From Lucinisca nassula (lineage: Eukaryota > Mollusca > Bivalvia > Lucinida > Lucinidae): a stretch of DNA of 64,000 nucleotides. The notes beneath the pieces are model-generated. The model was not told the DNA's origin, did not search any database, and saw only the letters and a program-made list of their open reading frames with translations. The stretch is from the NCBI GenBank assembly GCA_963580285.1, contig OY757026.1, positions 84,480,651 through 84,544,650 on the forward strand, given 5' to 3'. Shown piece after piece: positions 11,901-22,740 of this stretch. The number at the start of each line of letters is the position of its first letter. Within the stretch, counting starts at the first letter, position 1. The translations under genes and the position numbers were made by a program.

Positions 11901-14526
11901 TTTGGTCACTTTAACGTAGACGCATGAAAACGGTGCCAAAACGTGCCCATGCGCGCCAAACAACCTGGGGTAAAATGGGAGTTGTTTCTGTCAAATAGTT
12001 TCGGAGATATAAGGGCCCAAACTTACGGTACTTTGACCTTCTAAGGGCCATAACTCGAAACACAGAGAACGAAGACAACTCCCATTTTATCCCAGGACAC
12101 TTGGGTCAAGGGCGCATCATTTGGCAGCAATTATAAGCCGATTCCATTAAGGCACCTTTGCAACAGTTAGACACCTTCGGCATATTGTTGTCCCGCCCAA
12201 AATTTTAGGCCCTTATAACTCGAGTGTTTGTATGGCGATTAAGCTGAAATTTTGCATGCTGCTAGTACACCTCAGTGCCTCGAAGAGTGCAAAATTTCAT
12301 ACTGCTACAACACGTATCTTGCGAGTTATAAGCCTTTGAAATTCGAGGAAACTAAACTTTGTGCCTATTTCTCGGGAAGACGAAATGAGTTGAAGAGGTG
12401 CAGTATGCCGCTTTCAAAAGGCATTGATGTCGCCTGCCATCGTGCAAAAACTCGCGAACACTGGGGCACTAGAAAGTGCCGAAATAAAGGGCTCATTTTT
12501 ACATTGAGGTCTACGGGAAAACCGAATAAAACGCCGCGGCGCAGCCTAGAGGGCGATAACAATAGCGGGTTTTTCACCGTTAGTCCTTCTCAATATAATA
12601 CACCCTCGGGGCAAATTACAGATCGCTGCGTTCAATAGAGGCCGAGAAAAATGGCTTAGAAAATTTGATTGAGGTTACCTGTGGTGGATGCTAAATTCTC
12701 ATTTTGGTCACTTTAACGTAGACGCATGAAAACGGTGCCAAAACGTGCCCATGCGTGCCAAACAACCTGGGACAAAATGGGAGTTGTTTCTGTCAAATAG
12801 TTTCGGAGATATAAGGGCCCAAACTTACGGTACTTTGACCTTCTAAGGGCCATAACTCGAAACACAGAGAACGAAGACAACTCCCATTTTATCCCAGGAC
12901 ACTTGGGTCAAGGGCGCATCATTTGGCATCAATTATAAGCCGATTCCATCAAGTCACCTTTGCAACATTTAGACACCTTCGGCATATTGTTGTCCCGCCC
13001 AAAACTTTAGGCCCTTATAACTCGAGTGTTTGTATGGCGATTAAGCTGAAATTTTGCATGCTGCTAGTACACCTCAGTGCCTCGAAGAGTGCAAAATTTC
13101 ATACTGCTACAACACGTATCTTGCGAGTTATAAGCCTTTGAATTTCGAGGAAACTAAACTTTGTGCCTATTTCTCGGGAAGACGAAATGAGTTGAAGAGG
13201 TGCAGTATGCCGCTTTCAAAAGGCATTGATGTCGCCTGCCATCGTGCAAAAACTCGCGAACACTGGGGCACTAGAAAGTGCCGAAATAAAGGGCTCATTT
13301 TTACATTGAGGTCTACGGGAAAACCGAATAAAACGCCGCGGCGCAGCCTAGAGGGCGATAACAATAGCGGTTTTTTCACCGTTAGTCCTTCTCAATATAA
13401 TACACCCTCGGGGCAAATTACAGATCGCTGCGTTCAATAGAGGCCGAGAAAAGTGGCTTAGAAAATTTGATGGAGGTTACCTGTGGTGGATGCTAAATTC
13501 TCATTTTGGTCACTTTAACGTAGACGCATGAAAACGGTGCCAAAACGTGCCCATGCGTGCCAAACAACCTGGGGTAAAATGGGAGTTGTTTCTGTCAAAT
13601 AGTTTCGGAGATATAAGGGCCCAAACTTACGGTACTTTGACCTTCTAAGGGCCATAACTCGAAACACAGAGAACGAAGACAACTCCCATTTTATCCCAGG
13701 ACACTTGGGTCAAGGGCGCATCATTTGGCAGCAATTATAAGCCGATTCCATCAAGTCACCTTTGCAACATTTAGACACCTTCGGCATATTGTTGTCCCGC
13801 CCAAAACTTTAGGCCCTTATAACTCGAGTGTTTGTATGGCGATTAAGCTGAAATTTTGCATGCTGCTAGTACACCTCAGTGCCTCGAAGAGTGCAAAATT
13901 TCATACTGCTACAACACGTATCTTGCGAGTTATAAGCCTTTGAAATTCGAGGAAACTAAACTTTGTGCCTATTTCTCGGGAAGACGAAATGAGTTGAAGA
14001 GGTGCAGTATGCCGCTTTCAAAAGGCATTGATGTCGCCTGCCATCGTGCAAAAACTCGCGAACACTGGGGCACTAGAAAGTGCCGAAATAAAGTGCTTAT
14101 TTTTACATTGAGGTCTACGGGAAAACCGAATAAAACGCCGCAGCGCAGCCTAGAGGGCGATAACAATAGCGGGTTTTTCACCGTTAGTCCTTCTCAATAT
14201 AATACACCCTCGGGGCAAATTACAGATCGCTGCGTTCAATAGAGGCCGAGAAAAGTGGCTTAGAACATTTGATTGAGGTTACCTGTGGTGGATGCTAAAT
14301 TCTCATTTTGGTCACTTTAACGTAGACGCATGAAAACGGTGCCAAAACGTGCCCATGCGTGCCAAACAACCTGGGGTAAAATGGGAGTTGTTTCTGTCAA
14401 ATAGTTTCGGAGATATAAGGGCCCAAACTTACGGTACTTTGACCTTCTAAGGGCCATAACTCGAAACACAGAGAACGAAGACAACTCCCATTTTATCCCA
14501 GGACACTCCGGTCAAGGGCGCATCAT
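8908..14526 (+). repeat. Seven single monomers, no fixed higher-order pattern
   Basis: Copies start at 8908, about 9710, 10514, 11316, 12121, 12923 and 13725. The 9710 copy is among the most diverged (AATCTATCAAG, CACCTTTGACAT, GATGAAAACT, T8 run). The 11316 copy has a 3-base insertion (GTGCCGCCTCG near 11471). The 12121 copy has CCATTAAGGCACC, which reappears at about 25172 and 26776. The 12923-13725 pair shares GATGGAGG, AAGTGCTTATT and GAACATTTG with the pair 16311-17113, four monomers downstream. Confidence 0.88.
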
Positions 14527-14582
14527 TTGGCAGCAATTATAAGCCGATTCCATCAAGTCACCTTTGCAACATTTAGACACCT

Positions 14583-14595
14583 TCGGCATATTGTT
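14583..14595 (+). repeat. Target-site duplication, 5' copy (SINE)
   Basis: TCGGCATATTGTT is the normal satellite sequence on the left side of the SINE and is repeated exactly at 14763-14775 on the right. Uninterrupted monomers contain it once. Confidence 0.92.
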
Positions 14596-14762
14596 TAAGA
14601 AGCCTCCGTGGTGCAGTGGTTACGCTACTTGCCTTGTAAACCAGGGATCGCAGGATCGATCCCGGGCTTCTCCAGACTTTCGGATGAGTCTTTAAATCGA
14701 GGTCCCGTCTCCGTATGACCTTAGCTGTTGGTGGGACGTAAAACTAAAACTCACTCACTCAC
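14596..14762 (+). mobile_element. tRNA-derived SINE, apparently full length
   Basis: A 167-bp insertion with three parts. The head (about 14598-14674) is tRNA-like: an A-box-like element at 14609-14619, a B-box-like element at 14653-14663, a seven-base anticodon loop CTTGTAA with TGT (threonine) at 14635-14637, and terminal CCA. The body has GGATGAG (14682-14688) and CGAGGTCCCGT (14698-14708), which resembles conserved core segments of invertebrate SINEs, though I cannot decide which named domain. The tail is a short ACTC repeat (about 14749-14762). It is flanked by a 13-bp duplication. SINEs are transcribed by RNA polymerase III and moved by partner LINE proteins. It occurs only once here, so it arrived after the last local amplification. 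Confidence 0.9.
14609..14663 (+). promoter_or_regulatory. Internal Pol III promoter of the SINE (A and B boxes)
   Basis: TGGTGCAGTGG (14609-14619) fits the A-box pattern TRGYNNANNNG. GGATCGATCCC (14653-14663) fits the B-box GGTTCGANTCC with one clear change (T to A). The 44-base spacing between box starts is that of a tRNA. Whether it is active inside the satellite is unknown. Confidence 0.75.
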
Positions 14763-14775
14763 TCGGCATATTGTT
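14763..14775 (+). repeat. Target-site duplication, 3' copy (SINE)
   Basis: An exact second copy of TCGGCATATTGTT; normal monomer sequence continues directly (GTCCCGCCC). The first two bases could also belong to the ACTC tail, so the duplication is 11-13 bp. Confidence 0.9.
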
Positions 14776-16153
14776 GTCCCGCCCAAAACTTTAGGCCCTT
14801 ATAACTCGAGTGTTTGTATTGCGATTAAGCTGAAATTTTGCATGCTGGTAATACACCTCAATGCTTCGAAGAGTGCAAAATTTCATACTGCTACAACACG
14901 TATCTTGCGAGTTATAAGCCTTTGAAATTCGAGGAAACTAAACTTTGTGCCTATTTCTCGGGAAGACGAAATGAGTTGAAGAGGTGCAGTATGCCGCTTT
15001 CAAAAGGCATTGATGTCGCCTGCCATTGTGCAAAAACTCGCGAACACTGGGGCACTAGAAAGTGCCGAAATAAAGGGCTCATTTTTACATTGAGGTCTAC
15101 GGGAAAACCGAATAAAACGCCGCGGCGCAGCCTAGAGGGCGATAACAATAGCGGGTTTTTCACCGTTAGTCCTTCTCAATATAATACACCCTCGGGGCAA
15201 ATTACAGATCGCTGCGTTCAATAGAGGCCGAGAAAAATGGCTTAGAAAATTTGATTGAGGTTACCTGTGGTGGATGCTAAATTCTCATTTTGGTCACTTT
15301 AACGTAGACGCATGAAAACGGTGCCAAAACGTGCCCATGCGTGCCAAACAACCTGGGGTAAAATGGGAGTTGTTTCTGTCAAATAGTTTCGGAGATATAA
15401 GGGCCCAAACTTACGGTACTTTGACCTTCTAAGGGCCATAACTCGAAACACAGAGAACGAAGACAACTCCCATTTTATCCCAGGACACTTGGGTCAAGGG
15501 CGCATCATTTGGCAGCAATTATAAGCCGATTCCATCAAGTCACCTTTGCAACATTTAGACACCTTCGGCATATTGTTGTCCCGCCCAAAACTTTAGGCCC
15601 TTATAACTCGAGTGTTTGTATGGCGATTAAGCTGACATTTTGCATGCTGGTAATACACCTCAATGCCTCGAAGAGTGCAAAATTTCATACTGCTACAACA
15701 CGTATCTTGCGAGTTATAAGCCTTTGAAATTCGAGGAAACTAAACTTTGTGCCTATTTCTCGGGAAGACGAAATGAGTTGAAGAGGTGCAGTATGCCGCT
15801 TTCAAAAGGCATTGATGTCGCCTGCCATCGTGCAAAAACTCGCGAACACTGGGGCACTAGAAAGTGCCGAAATAAAGGGCTCATTTTTACATTGAGGTCT
15901 ACGGGAAAACCGAATAAAACGCCGCGGCGCAGCCTAGAGGGCGATAACAATAGCGGGTTTTTCACCGTTAGTCCTTCTCAATATAATACACCCTCGGGGC
16001 AAATTACAGATCGCTGCGTTCAATAGAGGCCGAGAAAAATGGCTTAGAAAATTTGATTGAGGTTACCTGTGGTGGATGCTAAATTCTCATTTTGGTCACT
16101 TTAACGTAGACGCATGAAAACGGTGCCAAAACGTGCCCATGCGTGCCAAACAA

Positions 16154-16286
16154 CCTGGGGTAAAATGGGAGTTGTTTCTGTCAAATAGTTTCGGAGATAT
16201 AAGGGCCCAAACTTACGGTACTTTGACCTTCTAAGGGCCATAACTCGAAACACAGAGAACGAAGACAACTCCCATTTTATCCCAGG
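16154..16286. repeat. Palindrome P1 of the monomer (133 bp, representative copy)
   Basis: The left arm 16154-16175 (begins CCTGGGGTAAAATGGG) and the right arm 16265-16286 are reverse complements over 22 bases with one mismatch (G versus A). The 89-base interior is also weakly symmetric: GTTTCGGAGATATAAGGGCC on the left matches the reverse complement of GGGCCATAACTCGAAAC on the right with small gaps. It looks like an old fold-back or MITE-like unit fixed in the monomer. It is present in most copies and damaged at 7.58, 8.23, 48.2, 51.5 and 54.0 kb. Confidence 0.9.
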
Positions 16287-16396
16287 ACACTTGGGTCAAG
16301 GGCGCATCATTTGGCAGCAATTATAAGCCGATTCCATCAAGTCACCTTTGCAACATTTAGACACCTTCGGCATATTGTTGTCCCGCCCAAAACTTT

Positions 16397-16527
16397 AGGC
16401 CCTTATAACTCGAGTGTTTGTATGGCGATTAAGCTGAAATTTTGCATGCTGCTAGTACACCTCAGTGCCTCGAAGAGTGCAAAATTTCATACTGCTACAA
16501 CACGTATCTTGCGAGTTATAAGCCTTT
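16397..16527. repeat. Palindrome P2 of the monomer (131 bp, representative copy)
   Basis: Two concentric arm pairs share the same centre (16462). The inner arms TGAAATTTTGCA (16435-16446) and TGCAAAATTTCA (16478-16489) are perfect over 12 bp. The outer arms AGGCCCTTATAACTCG (16397-16412) and CGAGTTATAAGCCTTT (16512-16527) match over about 14 positions with a 2-base offset. The segments between inner and outer arms are both 22 bases long but no longer complementary, which suggests a once-longer palindrome that has decayed. Single-base changes in individual copies (for example GTTGCATG at 32372, 50112 and 52611) weaken the inner stem. Confidence 0.88.
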
Positions 16528-16654
16528 GAAATTCGAGGAAACTAAACTTTGTGCCTATTTCTCGGGAAGACGAAATGAGTTGAAGAGGTGCAGTATGCCG
16601 CTTTCAAAAGGCATTGATGTCGCCTGCCATCGTGCAAAAACTCGCGAACACTGG

Positions 16655-16670
16655 GGCACTAGAAAGTGCC
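16655..16670. repeat. Perfect 6-bp hairpin GGCACT-AGAA-AGTGCC (representative copy)
   Basis: The six-base arms are exact reverse complements around a four-base loop. The hairpin is present in most monomers; copies near 50.33, 51.14, 52.83 and 53.64 kb have AAATGCC, which breaks one stem pair. No function is implied by the sequence alone. Confidence 0.8.
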
Positions 16671-16721
16671 GAAATAAAGGGCTCATTTTTACATTGAGGT
16701 CTACGGGAAAACCGAATAAAA

Positions 16722-16731
16722 CGCCGCGGCG
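16722..16731. repeat. 10-bp GC palindrome CGCCGCGGCG (representative copy)
   Basis: A self-complementary GC-rich decamer in an otherwise AT-rich monomer, containing a SacII site and four CpGs. B-type monomers near the left edge extend it on the right (GCGGCC), and single copies lose it (for example 14141, 36666, 37468, 46293, 61009, 61809). It could be a methylation-sensitive landmark for mapping the array. Confidence 0.75.
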
Positions 16732-18716
16732 CAGCCTAGAGGGCGATAACAATAGCGGTTTTTTCACCGTTAGTCCTTCTCAATATAATACACCCTCGGG
16801 GCAAATTACAGATCGCTGCGTTCAATAGAGGCCGAGAAAAGTGGCTTAGAAAATTTGATGGAGGTTACCTGTGGTGGATGCTAAATTCTCATTTTGGTCA
16901 CTTTAACGTAGACGCATGAAAACGGTGCCAAAACGTGCCCATGCGTGCCAAACAACCTGGGGTAAAATGGGAGTTGTTTCTGTCAAATAGTTTCGGAGAT
17001 ATAAGGGCCCAAACTTACGGTACTTTGACCTTCTAAGGGCCATAACTCGAAACACAGAGAACGAAGACAACTCCCATTTTATCCCAGGACACTTGGGTCA
17101 AGGGCGCATCATTTGGCAGCAATTATAAGCCGATTCCATCAAGTCACCTTTGCAACATTTAGACACCTTCGGCATATTGTTGTCCCGCCCAAAACTTTAG
17201 GCCCTTATAACTCGAGTGTTTGTATGGCGATTAAGCTGAAATTTTGCATGCTGCTAGTACACCTCAGTGCCTCGAAGAGTGCAAAATTTCATACTGCTAC
17301 AACACGTATCTTGCGAGTTATAAGCCTTTGAAATTCGAGGAAACTAAACTTTGTGCCTATTTCTCGGGAAGACGAAATGAGTTGAAGAGGTGCAGTATGC
17401 CGCTTTCAAAAGGCATTGATGTCGCCTGCCATCGTGCAAAAACTCGCGAACACTGGGGCACTAGAAAGTGCCGAAATAAAGTGCTTATTTTTACATTGAG
17501 GTCTACGGGAAAACCGAATAAAACGCCGCGGCGCAGCCTAGAGGGCGATAACAATAGCGGTTTTTTCACCGTTAGTCCTTCTCAATATAATACACCCTCG
17601 GGGCAAATTACAGATCGCTGCGTTCAATAGAGGCCGAGAAAAGTGGCTTAGAACATTTGATTGAGGTTACCTGTGGTGGATGCTAAATTCTCATTTTGGT
17701 CACTTTAACGTAGACGCATGAAAACGGTGCCAAAACGTGCCCATGCGTGCCAAACAACCTGGGGTAAAATGGGAGTTGTTTCTGTCAAATAGTTTCGGAG
17801 ATATAAGGGCCCAAACTTACGGTACTTTGACCTTCTAAGGGCCATAACTCGAAACACAGAGAACGAAGACAACTCCCATTTTATCCCAGGACACTTGGGT
17901 CAAGGGCGCATCATTTGGCAGCAATTATAAGCCGATTCCATCAAGTCACCTTTGCAACATTTAGACACCTTCGGCATATTGTTGTCCCGCCCAAAACTTT
18001 AGGCCCTTATAACTCGAGTGTTTGTATGGCGATTAAGCTGAAATTTTGCATGCTGCTAGTACACCTCAGTGCCTCGAAGAGTGCAAAATTTCATACTGCT
18101 ACAACACGTATCTTGCGAGTTATAAGCCTTTGAAATTCGAGGAAACTAAACTTTGTGCCTATTTCTCGGGAAGACGAAATGAGTTGAAGAGGTGCAGTAT
18201 GCCGCTTTCAAAAGGCATTGATGTCGCCTGCCATCGTGCAAAAACTTGCGAACACTGGGGCACTAGAAAGTGCCGAAATAAAGGGCTCATTTTTACATTG
18301 AGGTCTACGGGAAAACCGAATAAAACGCCGCGGCGCAGCCTAGAGGGCGATAACAATAGCGGTTTTTTCACCGTTAGTCCTTCTCAATATAATACACCCT
18401 CGGGGCAAATTACAGATCGCTGCGTTCAATAGAGGCCGAGAAAAGTGGCTTAGAAAATTTGATGGAGGTTACCTGTGGTGGATGCTAAATTCTCATTTTG
18501 GTCACTTTAACGTAGACGCATGAAAACGGTGCCAAAACGTGCCCATGCGTGCCAAACAACCTGGGGTAAAATGGGAGTTGTTTCTGTCAAATAGTTTCGG
18601 AGATATAAGGGCCCAAACTTACGGTACTTTGACCTTCTAAGGGCCATAACTCGAAACACAGAGAACGAAGACAACTCCCATTTTATCCCAGGACACTTGG
18701 GTCAAGGGCGCATCAT

Positions 18717-21700
18717 TTGGCAGCAATTATAAGCCGATTCCATCAAGTCACCTTTGCAACATTTAGACACCTTCGGCATATTGTTGTCCCGCCCAAAACT
18801 TTAGGCCCTTATAACTCGAGTGTTTGTATGGCGATTAAGCTGAAATTTTGCATGCTGCTAGTACACCTCAGTGCCGCGAAGAGTGCAAAATTTCATACTG
18901 CTACAACACGTATCTTGCGAGTTATAAGCCTTTGAAATTCGAGGAAACTAAACTTTGTGCCTATTTCTCGGGAAGACGAAATGAGTTGAAGAGGTGCAGT
19001 ATGCCGCTTTCAAAAGGCATTGATGTCGCCTGCCATCGTGCAAAAACTCGCGAACACTGGGGCACTAGAAAGTGCCGAAATAAAGGGCTCATTTTTACAT
19101 TGAGGTCTACGGGAAAACCGAATAAAACGCCGCGGCGCAGCCTAGAGGGCGATAACAATAGCGGTTTTTTCACCGTTAGTCCTTCTCAATATAATACACC
19201 CTCGGGGCAAATTACAGATCGCTGCGTTCAATAGAGGCCGAGAAAAGTGGCTTAGAAAATTTGATTGAGGTAAGCTGTGGTGGATGCTAAATTCTCATTT
19301 TGGTCACTTTAACGTAGACGCATGAAAACGGTGCCAAAACGTGCACGTGCCCATGCGTGCCAAACAACCTGGGGTAAAATGGGAGTTGTTTCTGTCAAAT
19401 AGTTTCGGATATATAAGGGCCCAAACTTACGGTACTTTGACCTTCTAAGGGCCATAACACGAAACACAGAGAACGAAGACAACTCCCATTTTATCCCAGG
19501 ACACTTGGGTCAAGGGCGCATCATTTGGCAGCAATTATAAGCCGATTCCATCAAGTCACCTTTGCAACATTTAGACACCTTCGGCATATTGTTGTCCCGC
19601 CCAAAACTTTAGGCCCTTATAACTCGAGTGTTTGTATGGCGATTAAGCTGAAATTTTGCATGCTGCTAGTACACCTCAGTGCCTCGAAGAGTGCAATTTA
19701 ATACTGCTACAACACGTATCTTGCGAGTTATAAGCCTTTGAAATTCGAGGAAACTAAACTTTGTGCCTATTTCTCGGGAAGACGAAATGAGTTGAAGAGG
19801 TGCAGTATGCCGCTTTCAAAAGGCATTGATGTCGCCTGCCATCGTGCAAAAACTCGCGAACACTGGGGCACTAGAAAGTGCCGAAATAAAGGGCTCATTT
19901 TTACATTGAGGTCTACGGGAAAACCGAATAAAACGCCGCGGCGCAGCCTAGAGGGCGATAACAATAGCGGTTTTTTCACCGTTAGTCCTTCTCAATATAA
20001 TACACCCTCGGGGCAAATTACAGATCGCTGCGTTCAATAGAGGCCGAGAAAAGTGGCTTAGAAAATTTGATTGAGGTAAGCTGTGGTGGATGCTAAATTC
20101 TCATTTTGGTCACTTTAACGTAGACGCATGAAAACGGTGCCAAAACGTGCACGTGCCCATGCGTGCCAAACAACCTGGGGTAAAATGGGAGTTGTTTCTG
20201 TCAAATAGTTTCGGATATATAAGGGCCCAAACTTACGGTACTTTGACCTTCTAAGGGCCATAACACGAAACACAGAGAACGAAGACAACTCCCATTTTAT
20301 CCCAGGACACTTGGGTCAAGGGCGCATCATTTGGCAGCAATTATAAGCCGATTCCATCAAGTCACCTTTGCAACATTTAGACACCTTCGGCATATTGTTG
20401 TCCCGCCCAAAACTTTAGGCCCTTATAACTCGAGTGTTTGTATGGCGATTAAGCTGAAATTTTGCATGCTGCTAGTACACCTCAGTGCCTCGAAGAGTGC
20501 AAATTTAATACTGCTACAACACGTATCTTGCGAGTTATAAGCCTTTGAAATTCGAGGAAACTAAACTTTGTGCCTATTTCTCGGGAAGACGAAATAAGTT
20601 GAAGAGGTGCAGTATGCCGCTTTCAAAAGGCATTGATGTCGCCTGCCATCGTGCAAAAACTCGCGAACACTGGGGCACTAGAAAGTGCCGAAATAAAGGG
20701 CTCATTTTTACATTGAGGTCTACGAGAAAACCGAATAAAACGCCGCGGCGCAGCCTAGAGGGCGATAACAATAGCGGTTTTTTCACCGTTAGTCCTTCTC
20801 AATATAAAACACCCTCGGGGCAAATTACAGATCGCTGCGTTCAATAGAGGCCGAGAAAAGTGGCTTAGAAAATGTGATGGAGGTTACCTGTGGTGGATGC
20901 TAAATTCTCATTTTGGTCACTTTAACGTAGACGCATGAAAACGGTGCCAAAACGTGCCCATGCGTGCCAAACAACCTGGGGTAAAATGGGAGTTGTTTCT
21001 GTCAAATAGTTTCGGAGATATAAGGGCCCAAACTTACGGTACTTTGACCTTCTAAGGGCCATAACTCGAAACACAGAGAACGAAGACAACTCCCATTTTA
21101 TCCCAGGACACTTGTGTCAAGGGCGCATCATTTGGCAGCAATTATAAGCAGATTCCATCAAGTCACCTTTGCAACATTTAGACACCTTCGGCATATTGTT
21201 GTCCCGCCCAAAACTTTAGGCCCTTATAACTCGAGTGTTTGTATTGCGATTAAGCTGAAATTTTGCATGCTGCTAGTACACCTCAGTGCCTCGAAGAGTG
21301 CAAAATTTCATACTGCTACAACACGTATCTTGCGAGTTATAAGCCTTCGAAATTCGAGGAAACTAAACTTTGTGCCTATTTCTCGGGAAGATGAAATGAG
21401 TTGAAGAGGTGCAGTATGCCGCTTTCAAAAGGCATTGATGTCGCCTGCCATCGTGCAAAAACTCGCGAACACTGGGGCACTAGAAAGTGCCGAAATAAAG
21501 GGCTCATTTTTACATTGAGGTCTACGGGAAAACCGAATAAAACGCCGCGGCGCAGCCTAGAGGGCGATAACAATAGCGGTTTTTTCACCGTTAGTCCTTC
21601 TCAATATAATACACCCTCGGGGCAAATTACAGATCGCTGCGTTCAATAGAGGCCGAGAAAAGTGGCTTAGAAAATTTGATTGAGGTAAGCTGTGGTGGAT

Positions 21701-22740
21701 GCTAAATTCTCATTTTGGTCACTTTAACGTAGACGCATGAAAACGGTGCCAAAACGTGCACGTGCCCATGCGTGCCAAACAACCTGGGGTAAAATGGGAG
21801 TTGTTTCTGTCAAATAGTTTCGGATATATAAGGGCCCAAACTTACGGTACTTTGACCTTCTAAGGGCCATAACACGAAACACAGAGAACGAAGACAACTC
21901 CCATTTTATCCCAGGACACTTGGGTCAAGGGCGCATCATTTGGCAGCAATTATAAGCCGATTCCATCAAGTCACCTTTGCAACATTTAGACACCTTCGGC
22001 ATATTGTTGTCCCGCCCAAAACTTTAGGCCCTTATAACTCGAGTGTTTGTATGGCGATTAAGCTGAAATTTTGCATGCTGCTAGTACACCTCAGTGCCTC
22101 GAAGAGTGCAATTTAATACTGCTACAACACGTATCTTGCGAGTTATAAGCCTTTGAAATTCGAGGAAACTAAACTTTGTGCCTATTTCTCGGGAAGACGA
22201 AATGAGTTGAAGAGGTGCAGTATGCCGCTTTCAAAAGGCATTGATGTCGCCTGCCATCGTGCAAAAACTCGCGAACACTGGGGCACTAGAAAGTGCCGAA
22301 ATAAAGTGCTTATTTTTACATTGAGGTCTACGGGAAAACCGAATAAAACGCCGCGGCGCAGCCTAGAGGGCGATAACAATAGCGTTTTTTTTCACCGTTA
22401 GTCCTTCTCAATATAATACACCCTCGGGGCAAATTACAGATCGCTGCGTTCAATAGAGGCCGAGAAAAGTGGCTTAGAACATTTGATTGAGGTTACCTGT
22501 GGTGGATGCTAAATTTCAATTTTGGTCACTTTAACGTAGACGCATGAAAACGGTGCCAAAACGTGCCCATGCGTGCCAAACAACCTGGGGTAAAATGGGA
22601 GTTGTTTCTGTCAAATAGTTTCGGAGATATAAGGGCCCAAACTTACGGTACTTTGACCTTCTAAGGGCCATAACTCGAAACACAGAGAACGAAGACAACT
22701 CCCATTTTATCCCAGGACACTTGGGTCAAGGGCGCATCAT
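18717..22740 (+). repeat. Five monomers, three with a duplicated ACGTGC
   Basis: Copies start at 18717, 19525, 20331, 21132 and 21940. A 6-bp duplication (GTGCACGTGCCC instead of GTGCCC) lies near 19341, 20148 and 21757, and a GATATATAAGG change follows each. GTAAGCTG and CATAACACG occur in those same three tails. The variant GTGCAATTTAATA recurs at about 19692 and 22108, with a one-base-longer form at 20498. Copies 19525 and 21940 are thus close relatives two to three monomers apart. Confidence 0.87.

Larger units (their letters stand above)
14527..15508 (+). repeat. Monomer interrupted by the SINE
   Basis: The interval to the next junction is 982 bp, which is 802 plus the 167-bp SINE and its 13-bp target duplication. 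No satellite sequence is lost. Outside the insertion it shares GGTAATACACCTCAATGC with the next monomer (15509), so these two neighbours are sister copies. It also has the private change GGACACTCCGG at about 14501. Confidence 0.93.
16311..17112 (+). repeat. Representative satellite monomer (802 bp)
   Basis: This copy is close to the common form. With TTGGCAGCAA as base 1 it contains, in order: a short gap region where both transposons inserted in other copies (bases 46-68), palindrome P2 (bases 87-217), a roughly 430-bp stretch without long dyads that holds a 6-bp hairpin and CGCCGCGGCG, a T6 run (about base 449), the GTTACC/GTAAGC marker site, and palindrome P1 (bases 646-778). The length is 3x267+1, so any reading frame shifts at every monomer boundary. 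About 802 bp equals four nucleosome repeats of roughly 200 bp, which may be coincidence. Confidence 0.95.
15509..18716 (+). repeat. Four near-consensus monomers (tetramer echo of 12.1-15.5 kb)
   Basis: Copies start at 15509, 16311, 17113 and 17915. GATGGAGG at the end of 16311 and AAGTGCTTATT with GAACATTTG in 17113 repeat the marks of 12923 and 13725. The spacing is 3388 bp, which is four monomers plus the SINE interval. The 17915 copy, which corresponds to the SINE-bearing 14527 copy, has no SINE. GATGGAGG also ends 17915. Confidence 0.85.

Noticed and set aside
14598..14674. A functional tRNA-Thr gene.
   Set aside because: The anticodon stem has two mismatches and the acceptor and T stems do not pair in register. 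The sequence continues into a SINE body with a repeat tail and is flanked by target duplications.
16655..16690. Helitron 3' end (hairpin followed by CTRR).
   Set aside because: The GGCACT hairpin is not followed by a CTRR terminus at the usual distance, and no Rep/helicase sequence is present.
16311..17112. CENP-B box (TTCGNNNNANNCGGG) or telomere repeats.
   Set aside because: No match to the box was found on either strand by eye, and there are no TTAGGG-type arrays. A centromere role therefore rests only on the array form and dyads.
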